NCBI GenBank assembly: GCA_902789345.1
Contig: CADANT010000014.1
Coordinates: forward strand, 1-41,693
DNA length: 41,693 bases
Direction: 5' to 3'
Source of the DNA: an uncultured Ruminococcus sp.
GTDB taxonomy: Bacteria; Bacillota; Clostridia; Oscillospirales; Acutalibacteraceae
Position numbers and translations under genes: made by a program. Of the stretch, positions 16,402 through 25,501 are shown piece by piece (position 1 is the first letter of the stretch; each line of letters starts with the position of its first letter). Below the pieces are notes generated by a model. The model had not been told where the DNA came from, did not search any database, and worked only from the letters and a program-made list of their open reading frames with translations.

Positions 16402-18261
16402 TTATTCGCCTTTTTCAGGGTCATACTTACCCTCAAAGTAAATTTCATACCATACAAGGAAAATATAAATTGTCCATACCTTACGGCTGTTGTCCTCCTT
16501 GCCGCTGAAATGCTCGTCCAAAAATCCGGTAATAATTTCAGGGTTAAAGAACTTCTTAGCTGTTTCAGAGTTAAACATATCCCTTACAACATTGTAGTAA
16601 CGCTCATCTCTCAGCCATACTCTTGTAGGCACAGGAAAACCAAGCTTTTTCTTTTCGGCCGTTTCAGGCGGTAAATGACGAAGTGCCGCCTTACGCATAG
16701 CGTACTTTGTGTTGTGCTTGTTTACTCGCAGGTTTGTAGGTATCTTAGAAGCTACCTTAAATACCTCTTTATCAAGGAAAGGTACTCTAAGCTCCAGTGA
16801 GTTAGCCATACTCATTCTGTCAGCCTTTAGCAGAATGTCGCCAACCATCCACATATTAATGTCAAGGTACTGCATCTTTGTAACATCGTCATAATCAGGT
16901 ACACGGCTGTAGTAAGGCTTGCACTTGTCCTGCGGACGGGTTGCGATAGATGGGTCTTTTAAAATCTTTTTCTTTTCCTCAAGGTCATACATAAAGGCGT
17001 TGCCTATGAACCTGTCCTCCAACGGGTGTGTTGCTCTTATTAAATAGTCACGGCCCTTAATGTCAGGCAGCTTTTTCATTAGGCTGCATATTCCCTTACG
17101 CAGGCCGTAAGGCACAAGCTTTTGATAAACCTTGAATACTCTCGGGTCGTTGTAGCAGGTGTAGCCGCCAAACAGCTCGTCTGCACCCTCGCCCGAAAGC
17201 ACAACCTTTACATGCTCGCTTGCAATTTTAGAAACAAAGTAAAGTGCTATACAGGACGGGTCAGCCAAAGGCTGGTCCATATGGTACTGTACCTTTTTTA
17301 TACTGCCCCAAAATTCCTCTGATTTTATCAGCTTGTAGTGGTGGTCAACACCTATTTTTTTTGACAGACGCTGTGCCCAACTGATTTCGTTATACTTTTC
17401 GCCAAAGTCAAAGCCTACCGTAAAGGTTTTTTGGTCTGCAAAATATGTTGATACATAGCTTGAGTCAACGCCGCTTGACAAGAAACAGCCAACCTCAACA
17501 TCACTTATTTTGTGTGCGTTTACAGAGTTCTCAAAAACCTTTTCAATCTCGTCTATTGCCTGCTCCTCTGTAAGGCTTTCGTCAGGCTCAAACCTTGCTT
17601 CCCAATATCTGGTGGTAGTTACCTTGCCGTCTTTGTACCATAGGTAATGTCCCGGCATTAAGCAGTACACACCCTCAAAGAATGTTTCAGGCGGTACGGC
17701 ATACTGGAAAGAAAGATAGTTGTCTAATGTTCTGTAGTTAAACTTCTTTTCAAAGCCCGGAAACTCAAGAATACTCTTAATTTCAGAGCCGTAAACAAAA
17801 TTATTGCCAACCTGTGCATAGTGCATCGGCTTTATTCCGAAAAAGTCACGGGCAATAAACAGTGAATTATCCTTTAGGTTGTATATAGCAAAGCCAAACA
17901 TACCTCTTAGTCTGTCCAAAAGCTTCTCCTGCCACTGCTCAAAGCCGTGTATAAGCACCTCTGAGTCAGACTCTGTGTAAAAAGTATGTCCCAACTCTAT
18001 AAGTTCCTTACGCAGGTCACGGTAGTTATAAATCTCACCGTTAAAGGTAAGCACCATAGACTTGTCCTCGTTATATATAGGCTGATGACCGGCGTCTAGG
18101 TCAATAATACTCAGTCTTCTGAAGCCCATTGTTATTTTACTGTCAGGTTCTTTGTAGAAGCCACTGCTGTCAGGTCCACGGTGAGTAATAACCTTGGTCA
18201 TTCTCTCTATGGTGTCGTCACGGCTTATAACCTCTCCTGTAAAACCACAAATACCACACAT
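16402..18261 (-). CDS. asnB: Asparagine synthase (glutamine-hydrolysing)
   Basis: 619 aa. The class II glutaminase begins at MCGICGF with the catalytic Cys2 after Met removal. The C-terminal synthetase domain has the PP-loop SSGVDSSY and SGEGADELFGGY. It makes asparagine from aspartate, glutamine and ATP. AAGGAG lies nine bases before the ATG. Some family members make other amides in surface polysaccharide or natural-product clusters; no such cluster surrounds this gene. Confidence 0.95.
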   Translation of the reverse strand: MCGICGFTGEVISRDDTIERMTKVITHRGPDSSGFYKEPDSKITMGFRRLSIIDLDAGHQPIYNEDKSMVLTFNGEIYNYRDLRKELIELGHTFYTESDSEVLIHGFEQWQEKLLDRLRGMFGFAIYNLKDNSLFIARDFFGIKPMHYAQVGNNFVYGSEIKSILEFPGFEKKFNYRTLDNYLSFQYAVPPETFFEGVYCLMPGHYLWYKDGKVTTTRYWEARFEPDESLTEEQAIDEIEKVFENSVNAHKISDVEVGCFLSSGVDSSYVSTYFADQKTFTVGFDFGEKYNEISWAQRLSKKIGVDHHYKLIKSEEFWGSIKKVQYHMDQPLADPSCIALYFVSKIASEHVKVVLSGEGADELFGGYTCYNDPRVFKVYQKLVPYGLRKGICSLMKKLPDIKGRDYLIRATHPLEDRFIGNAFMYDLEEKKKILKDPSIATRPQDKCKPYYSRVPDYDDVTKMQYLDINMWMVGDILLKADRMSMANSLELRVPFLDKEVFKVASKIPTNLRVNKHNTKYAMRKAALRHLPPETAEKKKLGFPVPTRVWLRDERYYNVVRDMFNSETAKKFFNPEIITGFLDEHFSGKEDNSRKVWTIYIFLVWYEIYFEGKYDPEKGE

Positions 18262-18353
18262 ATTGGCAATCTCCTTTACATTTTCGTATACAAATAATAA
18301 CTATATAATACCTCTGTAAAAGGTGTAATATATCTAAACACAATTTACTGATA

Positions 18354-18382
18354 ATTTTAACATAAAAGCATATTTCTTTCAA
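18354..18382 (-). promoter_or_regulatory. asnB promoter
   Basis: Minus strand: -35 TTGAAA (18377-18382), 17-bp spacer, -10 TAAAAT (18354-18359), giving a leader of about 85 nt in which I see no riboswitch. Confidence 0.65.
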
Positions 18383-18524
18383 GTAAATGCACCGACCCAA
18401 ATATTAAAATAATGCTATGGCGCAATAATGATTTTTAGTTATTATTTTTTAAAAATTCAAAAATTCTGGTTTATGTCCGAAAAAATGGTCATAAATATTA
18501 GAGTATAGTATATTGTTTTACGGC

Positions 18525-18600
18525 TTTACATACATTTCACTTTTCTTTACGAAAGGTTTACTGAAATAAATATTTAGATTTCACAATATGGTTTTATACT
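18525..18600 (+). promoter_or_regulatory. Pho-box-like direct repeats and promoter of pstS
   Basis: Half-sites TTTACA (18525), TTCACT (18536), TTTACG (18546) and TTTACT (18557) are spaced 11, 10 and 11 bp, matching PhoB/PhoP-type direct repeats. A further TTTCAC starts at 18579, 16 bp before a -10 TATACT (18595-18600). No good -35 is present, as expected for an activated promoter. The remainder of the asnB-pstS gap holds only the asnB promoter. Confidence 0.78.
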
Positions 18601-18671
18601 CCTAAATGTACCCGAGAGAGAAAGAAAAAATATTACGGGGGTTTAACCTATTTTAAAAGGAGATTATTAAA

Positions 18672-19571
18672 ATGAAAACAAAGAAGATTTTAGCAACAGC
18701 AGCAGCCGGTTTAATTGTAATGGCTTCACTTGCAGGATGCGGCAGCACAGGCAGCAGCTCAAGTTCCGACAATTCAAGCGCAAGCGGCTTTGACACAAAA
18801 TCTAACATTTCAGTAATAACAAGAGAAGACGGTTCAGGTACCCGTTCAGCTTTTATTGAGCTAACAGGCGTACAGGAGGAAAAGAACGGAACAAAAACCG
18901 ACAACACACTGTCATCAGCTATTGTACAAAGCAGCACACAGGCTGTTCTGACAGGCGTTGCAGGCGACCCAACAGCTATAGGCTACATTTCACTTGGTTC
19001 ACTTAACGATACGGTAAAGGCAGCAAAAATTGACGGTGTTGAACCAACATCAGAAACAGTAAAGGACGGTTCTTACAAAATTTCAAGACCGTTTAACATT
19101 GCCACAAAGGATAATCTAAGCGAGGCCGCTCAAAACTTTATTGATTATATTCTAAGTAAAGAAGGTCAGGAAATTGTCAATAAGGACTATGTAGAGGCTG
19201 TAGACAACGCAAAGCCTTTTGCAGGAGCTAAGGGCAAGGGTAAGGTAAAGGTTGGCGGTTCGTCTTCCGTATCACCTGTAATGGAAAAGCTGGCAGAGGC
19301 TTATCAGAAAGTAAACAAGGATGTTACAGTTGAAGTAAATACAAGCGACTCCTCAACAGGTATGTCACAGGCAGCTGAGGGAACAGTTGATATCGGTATG
19401 GCTTCAAGAGAGCTAAAAGACAGTGAAACAGCAAAGGGCATTAAGGGTACTGTTATAGCAAAGGACGGTATTGCAGTAATTGTTAATAAGTCAAATACAG
19501 TTGAAGACATTAAGCTTGACCAGCTAAAGGGTATATACACAGGCAGCATAACAACTTGGGAGCTTGGCTAA
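18672..19571 (+). CDS. pstS: Phosphate-binding lipoprotein, circularly permuted
   Basis: 299 aa with a type II signal (lipobox LAGC, Cys23) and a Ser/Gly linker. The binding domain is in permuted order: residues 47-175 match what is normally the second half (VITREDGSGTR, AIGYISLGSLNDTVKA, FIDYILSKEGQ) and residues 191-299 match what is normally the first half (GGSSSVSPVMEKLAEAY, SDSSTGM, DIGMASREL, AKDGIAVIVN, KGIYTGSITTW). All phosphate-contact motifs are present. It delivers phosphate to PstCA outside the membrane. AAGGAG precedes the ATG. Confidence 0.93.
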   Translation: MKTKKILATAAAGLIVMASLAGCGSTGSSSSSDNSSASGFDTKSNISVITREDGSGTRSAFIELTGVQEEKNGTKTDNTLSSAIVQSSTQAVLTGVAGDPTAIGYISLGSLNDTVKAAKIDGVEPTSETVKDGSYKISRPFNIATKDNLSEAAQNFIDYILSKEGQEIVNKDYVEAVDNAKPFAGAKGKGKVKVGGSSSVSPVMEKLAEAYQKVNKDVTVEVNTSDSSTGMSQAAEGTVDIGMASRELKDSETAKGIKGTVIAKDGIAVIVNKSNTVEDIKLDQLKGIYTGSITTWELG

Positions 19572-19597
19572 AAACAGGCCTTAACAAAATAAATCAG

Positions 19598-19619
19598 CAG
19601 GGCAGCCGGTGCTGCCCTG
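19598..19619 (+). other. Intercistronic hairpin between pstS and pstC
   Basis: Perfect 9-bp stem CAGGGCAGC (19598-19606) / GCTGCCCTG (19611-19619), loop CGGT, without a T-run. It probably stabilises or attenuates the message so that pstS exceeds pstCAB (inference). Confidence 0.65.
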
Positions 19620-19643
19620 TATTTGCAAGAAAGGGAAAAACTA

Positions 19644-20504
19644 ATGCGTAAATATAAAGAAAAGATAATGCAAGTGGTTTTCTTGTGTGCGGCTCTTGTT
19701 TCAATAGCAGCAGTTTTGTTAATATGCTTGTTCCTGTTTGTAAACGGTATTCCGGCAATGGCAAAAATAGGAGTATTTGACTTTTTGTTAGGTACCAAGT
19801 GGGCGCCAAACAACGAGCCTGCCAGCTACGGAATATGGCCTATGATTTTAGGCAGCATATATATAACGGTAGGTGCAGTGGTACTGGGTGTTCCTATAGG
19901 TATTATGACGGCTATATGCCTTTCAAGATTTTGCCCGAGAAGGCTGTACAAAATAATTAAGCCGGCAATTGACTTACTTGCAGGCATACCGTCTGTTGTA
20001 TACGGATTTTTTGGTATGGTAGTGCTTGTACCGTTTATACGCAATACCTTTGGCGGCAGCGGCTACGGAATTTTAACAGCCTCTGTTTTGCTTGCCATAA
20101 TGATACTTCCAACAATAGTAAGTGTGTCCGAAAGTGCAATTAACGCCGTGTCGGATTCCTACTACGAGGGTGCTTTGGCACTTGGTTCAACAAAAGAACG
20201 CAGCGTGTTCCGCACAGTAGTGCCGGCAGCAAAGTCCGGTATTTTGGCAGGTGTTGTACTTGGCATAGGCAGAGCCATAGGCGAAACAATGGCAGTTATA
20301 CTTGTTGCAGGCAACAGTACGGTAATACCAAACAGTATATTGTCAGGTGTGCGCACACTTACAACAAATATAGTGCTTGAAATGGGCTATGCAACCGATT
20401 TGCACCGTGAGGCGCTTATAGCTACAGGCGTTGTACTGTTTGTACTGATTCTTATAATCAATCTGCTGTTTGCGGTAATAAAAAATAAGGGGGCAAAATC
20501 ATAA
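19644..20504 (+). CDS. pstC: Phosphate ABC transporter permease PstC
   Basis: 286 aa, about six membrane helices. It carries the PstC sequences LLAGIPSVVYGFFGM and the permease EAA-like loop (YYEGALALGSTKERSVFRTVVPAAKSGI). ATG at 19644 is chosen because GAAAGGG lies nine bases before it. It overlaps pstA by one base (TAATG), indicating translational coupling. Membrane component of the phosphate importer. Confidence 0.95.
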   Translation: MRKYKEKIMQVVFLCAALVSIAAVLLICLFLFVNGIPAMAKIGVFDFLLGTKWAPNNEPASYGIWPMILGSIYITVGAVVLGVPIGIMTAICLSRFCPRRLYKIIKPAIDLLAGIPSVVYGFFGMVVLVPFIRNTFGGSGYGILTASVLLAIMILPTIVSVSESAINAVSDSYYEGALALGSTKERSVFRTVVPAAKSGILAGVVLGIGRAIGETMAVILVAGNSTVIPNSILSGVRTLTTNIVLEMGYATDLHREALIATGVVLFVLILIINLLFAVIKNKGAKS

Positions 20505-21415
20505 TGGCTGTCAAAGAAAAAACTGCTGTAAATGCAGAGAACATACAGGCTATTAATACTGTAACCTTTAAGCAAAAAATGCTTCAGTACAAGAACCACC
20601 CATCGTCACTTGTACTGTTAATATTGGTAATACTTTGCGCAGTAATTACAGTAGGCGCACTCTTATTTTTAATAGCGTACATTTTAGTTCAAGGTATTCC
20701 AAACCTTACACCGGAGTTGTTTTCACTTGAGTATAACTCCGAAAATGCTTCATTAATGCCGGCACTTTTAAATACAGTGCTTATAACAGCTATATCACTT
20801 GTTATTGCCGTACCTTTGGGAATTTTTGCAGCTATATATTTGGTAGAGTATGCAAAAAGGGGCAACAAGCTTGTGTCTATGGTAAGAATGACGGCAGAAA
20901 CCCTTTCAGGTATACCGTCTATTGTCTACGGCTTGTTTGGTATGCTGTTTTTTGTAACTACACTGGGTTGGGGCAACTCGCTTATTGCAGGCTCCTGTAC
21001 GCTGGCTATTATGATACTGCCGCTTATAATGCGTACTACAGAAGAGGCTCTTAACACAGTGCCGGATTCTTTCAGAGAGGGCAGCTTCGGTCTAGGCGCC
21101 GGTAAGCTTAGAACAGTGTTTAGGGTAATTCTTCCTACGGCTGTTCCGGGTATTCTCTCTGGCGTAATTCTTGCAATAGGAAGAATAGTCGGCGAGTCGG
21201 CTGCGCTTATTTATACAGCAGGTACAATAGCACAGTACCCAAAGGATATTTTTTCATCAACAAGAACGCTGTCAGTGCATATGTACCTGTGTACTAACGA
21301 GGGTTTGCACACAAGCCAGGCCTACGGCACAGCGGTTGTTTTGCTTGTACTGGTGGTAATTATAAATGCCCTGTCATCCTTTGCGGCTAAAAAGCTGACA
21401 AAGAAAATGGGTTAA
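20504..21415 (+). CDS. pstA: Phosphate ABC transporter permease PstA
   Basis: 303 aa with an extended charged N-terminus of about 40 residues before the first helix. The PstA motifs [14 protein letters not shown] and [23 protein letters not shown]... are clear. It forms the channel with PstC. The next gene, pstB, follows after 16 bp with GACGGAGG upstream. Confidence 0.95.
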   Translation: MAVKEKTAVNAENIQAINTVTFKQKMLQYKNHPSSLVLLILVILCAVITVGALLFLIAYILVQGIPNLTPELFSLEYNSENASLMPALLNTVLITAISLVIAVPLGIFAAIYLVEYAKRGNKLVSMVRMTAETLSGIPSIVYGLFGMLFFVTTLGWGNSLIAGSCTLAIMILPLIMRTTEEALNTVPDSFREGSFGLGAGKLRTVFRVILPTAVPGILSGVILAIGRIVGESAALIYTAGTIAQYPKDIFSSTRTLSVHMYLCTNEGLHTSQAYGTAVVLLVLVVIINALSSFAAKKLTKKMG

Positions 21416-21431
21416 GACGGAGGAAAAATTA

Positions 21432-22181
21432 ATGGAGAAATTTGAAATTTCCAATATGGAGCTTTACTACGGCAGCTTTAAAGCTCTGAAAAATATAAAT
21501 TTAAAGCTTAGCGAAAAGGAAATTACTGCCTTTATAGGTCCTTCAGGCTGCGGTAAATCTACATTGCTAAAGTCCCTTAACAGAATGAACGACCTTGTAG
21601 AGGGCTGCAAAATAACAGGTAAAATTCTTCTTGACGGTAAGGATATATACGGTAACATAGACATTAATCAGCTAAGAAAAAGAGTAGGTATGGTTTTCCA
21701 AAAGCCAAACCCGTTTCCTATGAGTATTTATGACAACATTGCATACGGCCCCCGTACACACGGCATACGCAAAAAAAGCCAGCTTGACGAAATTGTAGAA
21801 AAGGCCCTGCGTGACGCCGCAATTTGGGACGAGGTAAAGGACAGACTAAAGAAAAACGCACTTGGTATGTCCGGCGGTCAGCAGCAAAGGCTTTGCATAG
21901 CCAGGGCGCTGGCAGTAGAGCCGGAGGTTTTGCTTATGGATGAGCCTACTTCTGCACTTGACCCTATTTCTACATCAAAAATTGAAGACTTGGCGTTGGA
22001 GCTAAAGAATAAATATACCATCATTATGGTTACACATAATATGCAGCAGGCAGCAAGAATTTCTGACAAAACAGCGTTTTTCCTGCTTGGCGAGGTAGTA
22101 GAGTTTAACCAAACAGCAAAAATATTTAATATGCCTCAGGACAAAAGAACAGAGGAGTATATTTCGGGGAGGTTCGGTTAA
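21432..22181 (+). CDS. pstB: Phosphate ABC transporter ATPase PstB
   Basis: 249 aa. Walker [10 protein letters not shown] (36-44), Q-loop [16 protein letters not shown] (PstB-typical), signature MSGGQQQRL, Walker [15 protein letters not shown]-loop VTHN. It powers phosphate import. Length and the KPNPFP motif distinguish it from other ABC ATPases. Confidence 0.97.
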   Translation: MEKFEISNMELYYGSFKALKNINLKLSEKEITAFIGPSGCGKSTLLKSLNRMNDLVEGCKITGKILLDGKDIYGNIDINQLRKRVGMVFQKPNPFPMSIYDNIAYGPRTHGIRKKSQLDEIVEKALRDAAIWDEVKDRLKKNALGMSGGQQQRLCIARALAVEPEVLLMDEPTSALDPISTSKIEDLALELKNKYTIIMVTHNMQQAARISDKTAFFLLGEVVEFNQTAKIFNMPQDKRTEEYISGRFG

Positions 22182-22183
22182 TA

Positions 22184-22876
22184 ATGAGAAATTTATATAT
22201 GGCGCAGCTTGACGGTATAAATAATAATGTTATTGATATGGGGCTGGTATTGGGCAATGCCATTGAAAATTCTATTTTGTGCCTAAAGGACAACGACGAA
22301 AAGCTTGTAAAGGCAGCAAAGGAAATTGAGCTTGACATTGATAAAATGGAAAAGAACATTGAAAGCCAGTGCTTAAATGTTATTTTACAGCAGCAGCCTG
22401 TAGCAAGCGACTTTCACTTTGTTTCGGCAGCACTGAAAATGATTACCGATATGGAGCGTATTGGCGACATTACCGACGATATTGCGTCGCTGTCTGTTAT
22501 GATTAAGGTATGCCGTGGAAGCAAAGCCCTTGAGGATATTATCAGAATGGGTAAAATTACAGTTGAAATGCTTAAAGGCAGCATAGACGCATATGTAAAT
22601 CGTGATGTTAAGGCGGCACTGAATGTTTGCAAAACAGACGACCGTGTAGACGATTACTTCAATAAGGTTAAAGACCAGCTTATTAATATGATTAAAACCG
22701 ATGCTGAAGGAGCAGAGGAAGCACCCGACGCACTTATGGTTGCAAAATATTTTGAGCGCCTAGGCGACCATTGCGTAAACCTTGCAGAATGGGTTATATA
22801 TGCCTTTACAGGCAAGCACAAAGACCACCTTGACAGCTTGGAGGATATTGACGAGGCTATAAAGGATATTCTATAG
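22184..22876 (+). CDS. phoU: Phosphate signalling protein PhoU
   Basis: 230 aa, all-helical, two PhoU repeats with the metal-binding ERIGDITDDIA and ERLGDHCVNLAEW motifs. PhoU links PstSCAB activity to PhoR and damps the Pho response. The start is two bases after the pstB stop, so the genes are coupled. Confidence 0.95.
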   Translation: MRNLYMAQLDGINNNVIDMGLVLGNAIENSILCLKDNDEKLVKAAKEIELDIDKMEKNIESQCLNVILQQQPVASDFHFVSAALKMITDMERIGDITDDIASLSVMIKVCRGSKALEDIIRMGKITVEMLKGSIDAYVNRDVKAALNVCKTDDRVDDYFNKVKDQLINMIKTDAEGAEEAPDALMVAKYFERLGDHCVNLAEWVIYAFTGKHKDHLDSLEDIDEAIKDIL

Positions 22877-22882
22877 CACGAT

Positions 22883-22936
22883 TTTACGAATATTTTACAC
22901 AACAAGTACACTTTTTTACACCGACTATGGTATAAT
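22883..22936 (+). promoter_or_regulatory. Second Pho-box-like array, putative phoBR promoter
   Basis: Directly after phoU: TTTACG (22883), TTTACA (22894), AGTACA (22905) and TTTACA (22915), spaced 11, 11 and 10 bp. TATAAT (22931-22936) begins 16 bp after the last half-site. This predicts PhoB-activated transcription of phoBR (autoregulation). No -35 hexamer is evident. Confidence 0.65.
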
Positions 22937-22955
22937 CACCATAGTCGGTTTTATA
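22920..22955 (+). terminator. Terminator after phoU, overlapping the phoBR -10
   Basis: Perfect 11-bp stem CCGACTATGGT (22921-22931) / ACCATAGTCGG (22938-22948), then TTTTAT. The -10 TATAAT begins in the last stem base and fills the loop. Confidence 0.85.
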
Positions 22956-23014
22956 ATGTGAAAATATACTCAAAGTAATAATATACATACTGTATAAAAT
23001 AAGAGGTGTTTAAT

Positions 23015-23683
23015 GTGATTTACATTGTTGAGGATGATATAGATATTCGTGAACTGGAGGGGTACGCTCTAAAAAACAGCGGCTACGAGGTTATGTCCTT
23101 TGGCGAAAGTCAGGCATTTTTTAACGCCTGTAACGAAACCGTGCCAAGTCTTGTACTGCTTGACATAATGCTGCCAAACGAGGATGGACTGTCTATACTT
23201 ACAAAAATAAGAGCAGACGAAAGAATGCAAAAGGTGCCGGTAATTATGGTTACTGCAAAAACCTCTGAAATTGATAAGGTAAAAGGTCTTGATATGGGCG
23301 CCGACGATTATATTTCTAAGCCTTTTGGCGTAATGGAGCTTGTATCAAGGGTAAGGGCACTGTTAAGACGCTGTGAACAAAAGCAGGAGCTTACGGTTTT
23401 GGAATACCATGGTATAACTGTAGACGATTTTAAGCACAAGGTTACGGCTAACGGCGAGCCTTGCGTGCTGACCTACAAGGAGTATGAGCTTTTGAAGTAT
23501 TTGCTTGCCAACAAGGACATAGTTTTAACCAGAGAAAAGCTTTTGGAAAAGGTATGGGGCTATGATTTTGGAGGCGAAAGCCGTACAGTAGACGCCCACA
23601 TAAAAACATTAAGACAAAAGCTGGGCGACTGCGGCAGTGTTATAAAAACTGTACGCCATGTAGGCTATAAGGTAGGAGAATAA
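23015..23683 (+). CDS. phoB: Pho regulon response regulator (OmpR family)
   Basis: 222 aa. Receiver domain with phospho-acceptor D50 (VLLDIMLP), T80 and K102 (SKPF); C-terminal winged helix (about 125-222) ending RTVDAHIKTLRQKLGD...RHVGYKV. Adjacent to pst and a PhoR-like kinase, so PhoB/PhoP is the natural identity. The GTG at 23015 is chosen (AGAGG eight bases upstream); a GTG at 23006 overlaps that site. Confidence 0.92.
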   Translation: MIYIVEDDIDIRELEGYALKNSGYEVMSFGESQAFFNACNETVPSLVLLDIMLPNEDGLSILTKIRADERMQKVPVIMVTAKTSEIDKVKGLDMGADDYISKPFGVMELVSRVRALLRRCEQKQELTVLEYHGITVDDFKHKVTANGEPCVLTYKEYELLKYLLANKDIVLTREKLLEKVWGYDFGGESRTVDAHIKTLRQKLGDCGSVIKTVRHVGYKVGE

Positions 23684-23686
23684 GAA

Positions 23687-25372
23687 TTGAAGCTGCGAAC
23701 TACATTAACTAAAAGATTTGTTGTTGCTGCCGGTGTTGCCACATTGCTTACAGCTGTTTGCTGTTGTGTTGCCACTTGGTTTGCCTTTTCGGAGCAGGCG
23801 TATAATGACCTTGCAAATTACGGCAGCTTTGTTGAAGAAGTGCTGGACGAAAACAACCAACAATATCCAAATTCAAATATAAAACTTATGGACGACTACC
23901 GCATTACGGTAGTGGACAAAGACGGAAAGGTGCTGTATGAAAGTAACCGGGAACTGGAAAAAGATGAAATGGGCAACCACAACGCCCGTCCCGAAATCCA
24001 GCAGGCCCTTGCCGAGGGCAAGGGTGAAAGCTCAAGGTATTCCAACTCAGTCAACAAGGTTACATACTACTACGCCATAAAAATGGACAACGGCAATGTA
24101 CTGCGTATAGGAAAAACCGTACAGAGTATTTTCAGCCTGTACGGTTGGATATTATTTATTGTGCTTTCCCTGGGAATATATGTTGTTCTCTTTAGTTTAC
24201 TTTTGGCAGGCAGATTGTCCAAAAAGATTGTAGAGCCTTTTAGTAATATGAAATTTGACAATAAAGATGTTGTCTATGAGGAGCTTAAGCCTTTTGCAGA
24301 TACCATTGCAAAACAGCAAAGGAAAATCAAAAAACAATTTGACGACCTACAGGAGCAGCGTGACAGAATAACCACCCTAATTGCAAATATGCGAGAGGGC
24401 TTTATTATGCTTGATGTTGACAAGGTTATTTTGGTCGAAAACGGCAGCGCAAAGAAGCTTTTAAAAACCAAGCACCACAATAATGAAGGCAAAAATATTT
24501 TGGAGGTTTACCAAAACGACACCCTGCTGGACAGTGTAAACAAGGCGTCTAAGGGTGAAAGTACGGTAAACGAGGTTAAGCTTAACAAAAAGACAGTAAA
24601 GCTGTATGTTAGTCCAGTATATACAAACGGAGAGGTTGTAGGTGTAATATGCCTGCTGTTGGATATTACGGCACAGAAAAAAACAGAGAAGCTGCGCCGT
24701 GAATTTACAGCCAATGTTACTCACGAGCTGAAAACCCCTCTTACCTCAATTTCAGGCTATGCGGAAATGATAGAAAACGGTATGGTAACAGAGCCTGAGG
24801 ATATGCAAAAGTTTGCAGGAAGAATCCACAAGGAAGCAGGCAGACTTATATCCCTTATAGGCGATATTATGCGTCTTTCAAAAATGGACGACAAGGCATA
24901 TCAAATAGAGGGTGTCAAAAAGGTAAATCTAAAGGATACTGTTGAGGAAGCAGTAGAAACTTTGGAAATGTCCACAAGAAAAAACAACATTACCATAGAA
25001 ACCGATTTGCAGGATGTTACCGTAACCGGCAACGAAACACAGCTTTTTGAACTTGTGTACAACCTGTGTGACAACGCTATACGGTACAACAAGCCTAACG
25101 GAAAGGTGTGTATAACACTTAAAACAGAAAACGAATCGCCTGTTCTTGTGGTAAAGGATACCGGTATAGGCATAGAAAAAAAGCATAAGGACAGAATATT
25201 CGAGCGTTTTTACCGTGTTGATAAAAGCCGTTCCAAAGAAACGGGCGGTACGGGCCTTGGCTTGGCTATTGTAAAGCATATAGCGGAAATTCATAATGCA
25301 AAAATAAAGGTAGACAGTACTGTTGGTGAAGAAACAGAGATAACAGTTACCTTTTACCCAAAAGAAAATTAA
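23687..25372 (+). CDS. phoR: Pho regulon sensor histidine kinase
   Basis: 561 aa. Membrane helix 11-35, extracytoplasmic sensor region 36-150, second helix 152-174, then a PAS-like region (about 225-330), HisKA with H346 (NVTHELKTPLTS) and HATPase_c (NLCDNAIRYN, DTGIGI, GGTGLGLAIV). It phosphorylates the preceding regulator. The start is TTG, supported by AGGAG eight bases upstream and only 3 bp from the phoB stop. Confidence 0.92.
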   Translation: MKLRTTLTKRFVVAAGVATLLTAVCCCVATWFAFSEQAYNDLANYGSFVEEVLDENNQQYPNSNIKLMDDYRITVVDKDGKVLYESNRELEKDEMGNHNARPEIQQALAEGKGESSRYSNSVNKVTYYYAIKMDNGNVLRIGKTVQSIFSLYGWILFIVLSLGIYVVLFSLLLAGRLSKKIVEPFSNMKFDNKDVVYEELKPFADTIAKQQRKIKKQFDDLQEQRDRITTLIANMREGFIMLDVDKVILVENGSAKKLLKTKHHNNEGKNILEVYQNDTLLDSVNKASKGESTVNEVKLNKKTVKLYVSPVYTNGEVVGVICLLLDITAQKKTEKLRREFTANVTHELKTPLTSISGYAEMIENGMVTEPEDMQKFAGRIHKEAGRLISLIGDIMRLSKMDDKAYQIEGVKKVNLKDTVEEAVETLEMSTRKNNITIETDLQDVTVTGNETQLFELVYNLCDNAIRYNKPNGKVCITLKTENESPVLVVKDTGIGIEKKHKDRIFERFYRVDKSRSKETGGTGLGLAIVKHIAEIHNAKIKVDSTVGEETEITVTFYPKEN

Positions 25373-25375
25373 ACC

Positions 25376-25422
25376 CCAAAAAGCAGAGCCTTGTTTTGAA
25401 TTTGCAGGTTCTGCTTTTTTAA
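25376..25422 (+). terminator. Terminator after phoR
   Basis: Arms AAAAAGCAGAGCCT (25378-25391) and AGGTTCTGCTTTTT (25406-25419) pair with one G-U; T-run continues. Confidence 0.88.
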
Positions 25423-25434
25423 ATAAAAAATGTG

Positions 25435-25463
25435 TTGAATTGTTCTTAATTATGTTATATAAT
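25435..25463 (+). promoter_or_regulatory. Promoter of the Tim44-like/SPFH operon
   Basis: TTGAAT (25435-25440), 17-bp spacer, TATAAT (25458-25463). Confidence 0.85.
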
Positions 25464-25501
25464 AACAGCAATAATATTAGTAAAGTTGAGGGTTGATATT
25501 T

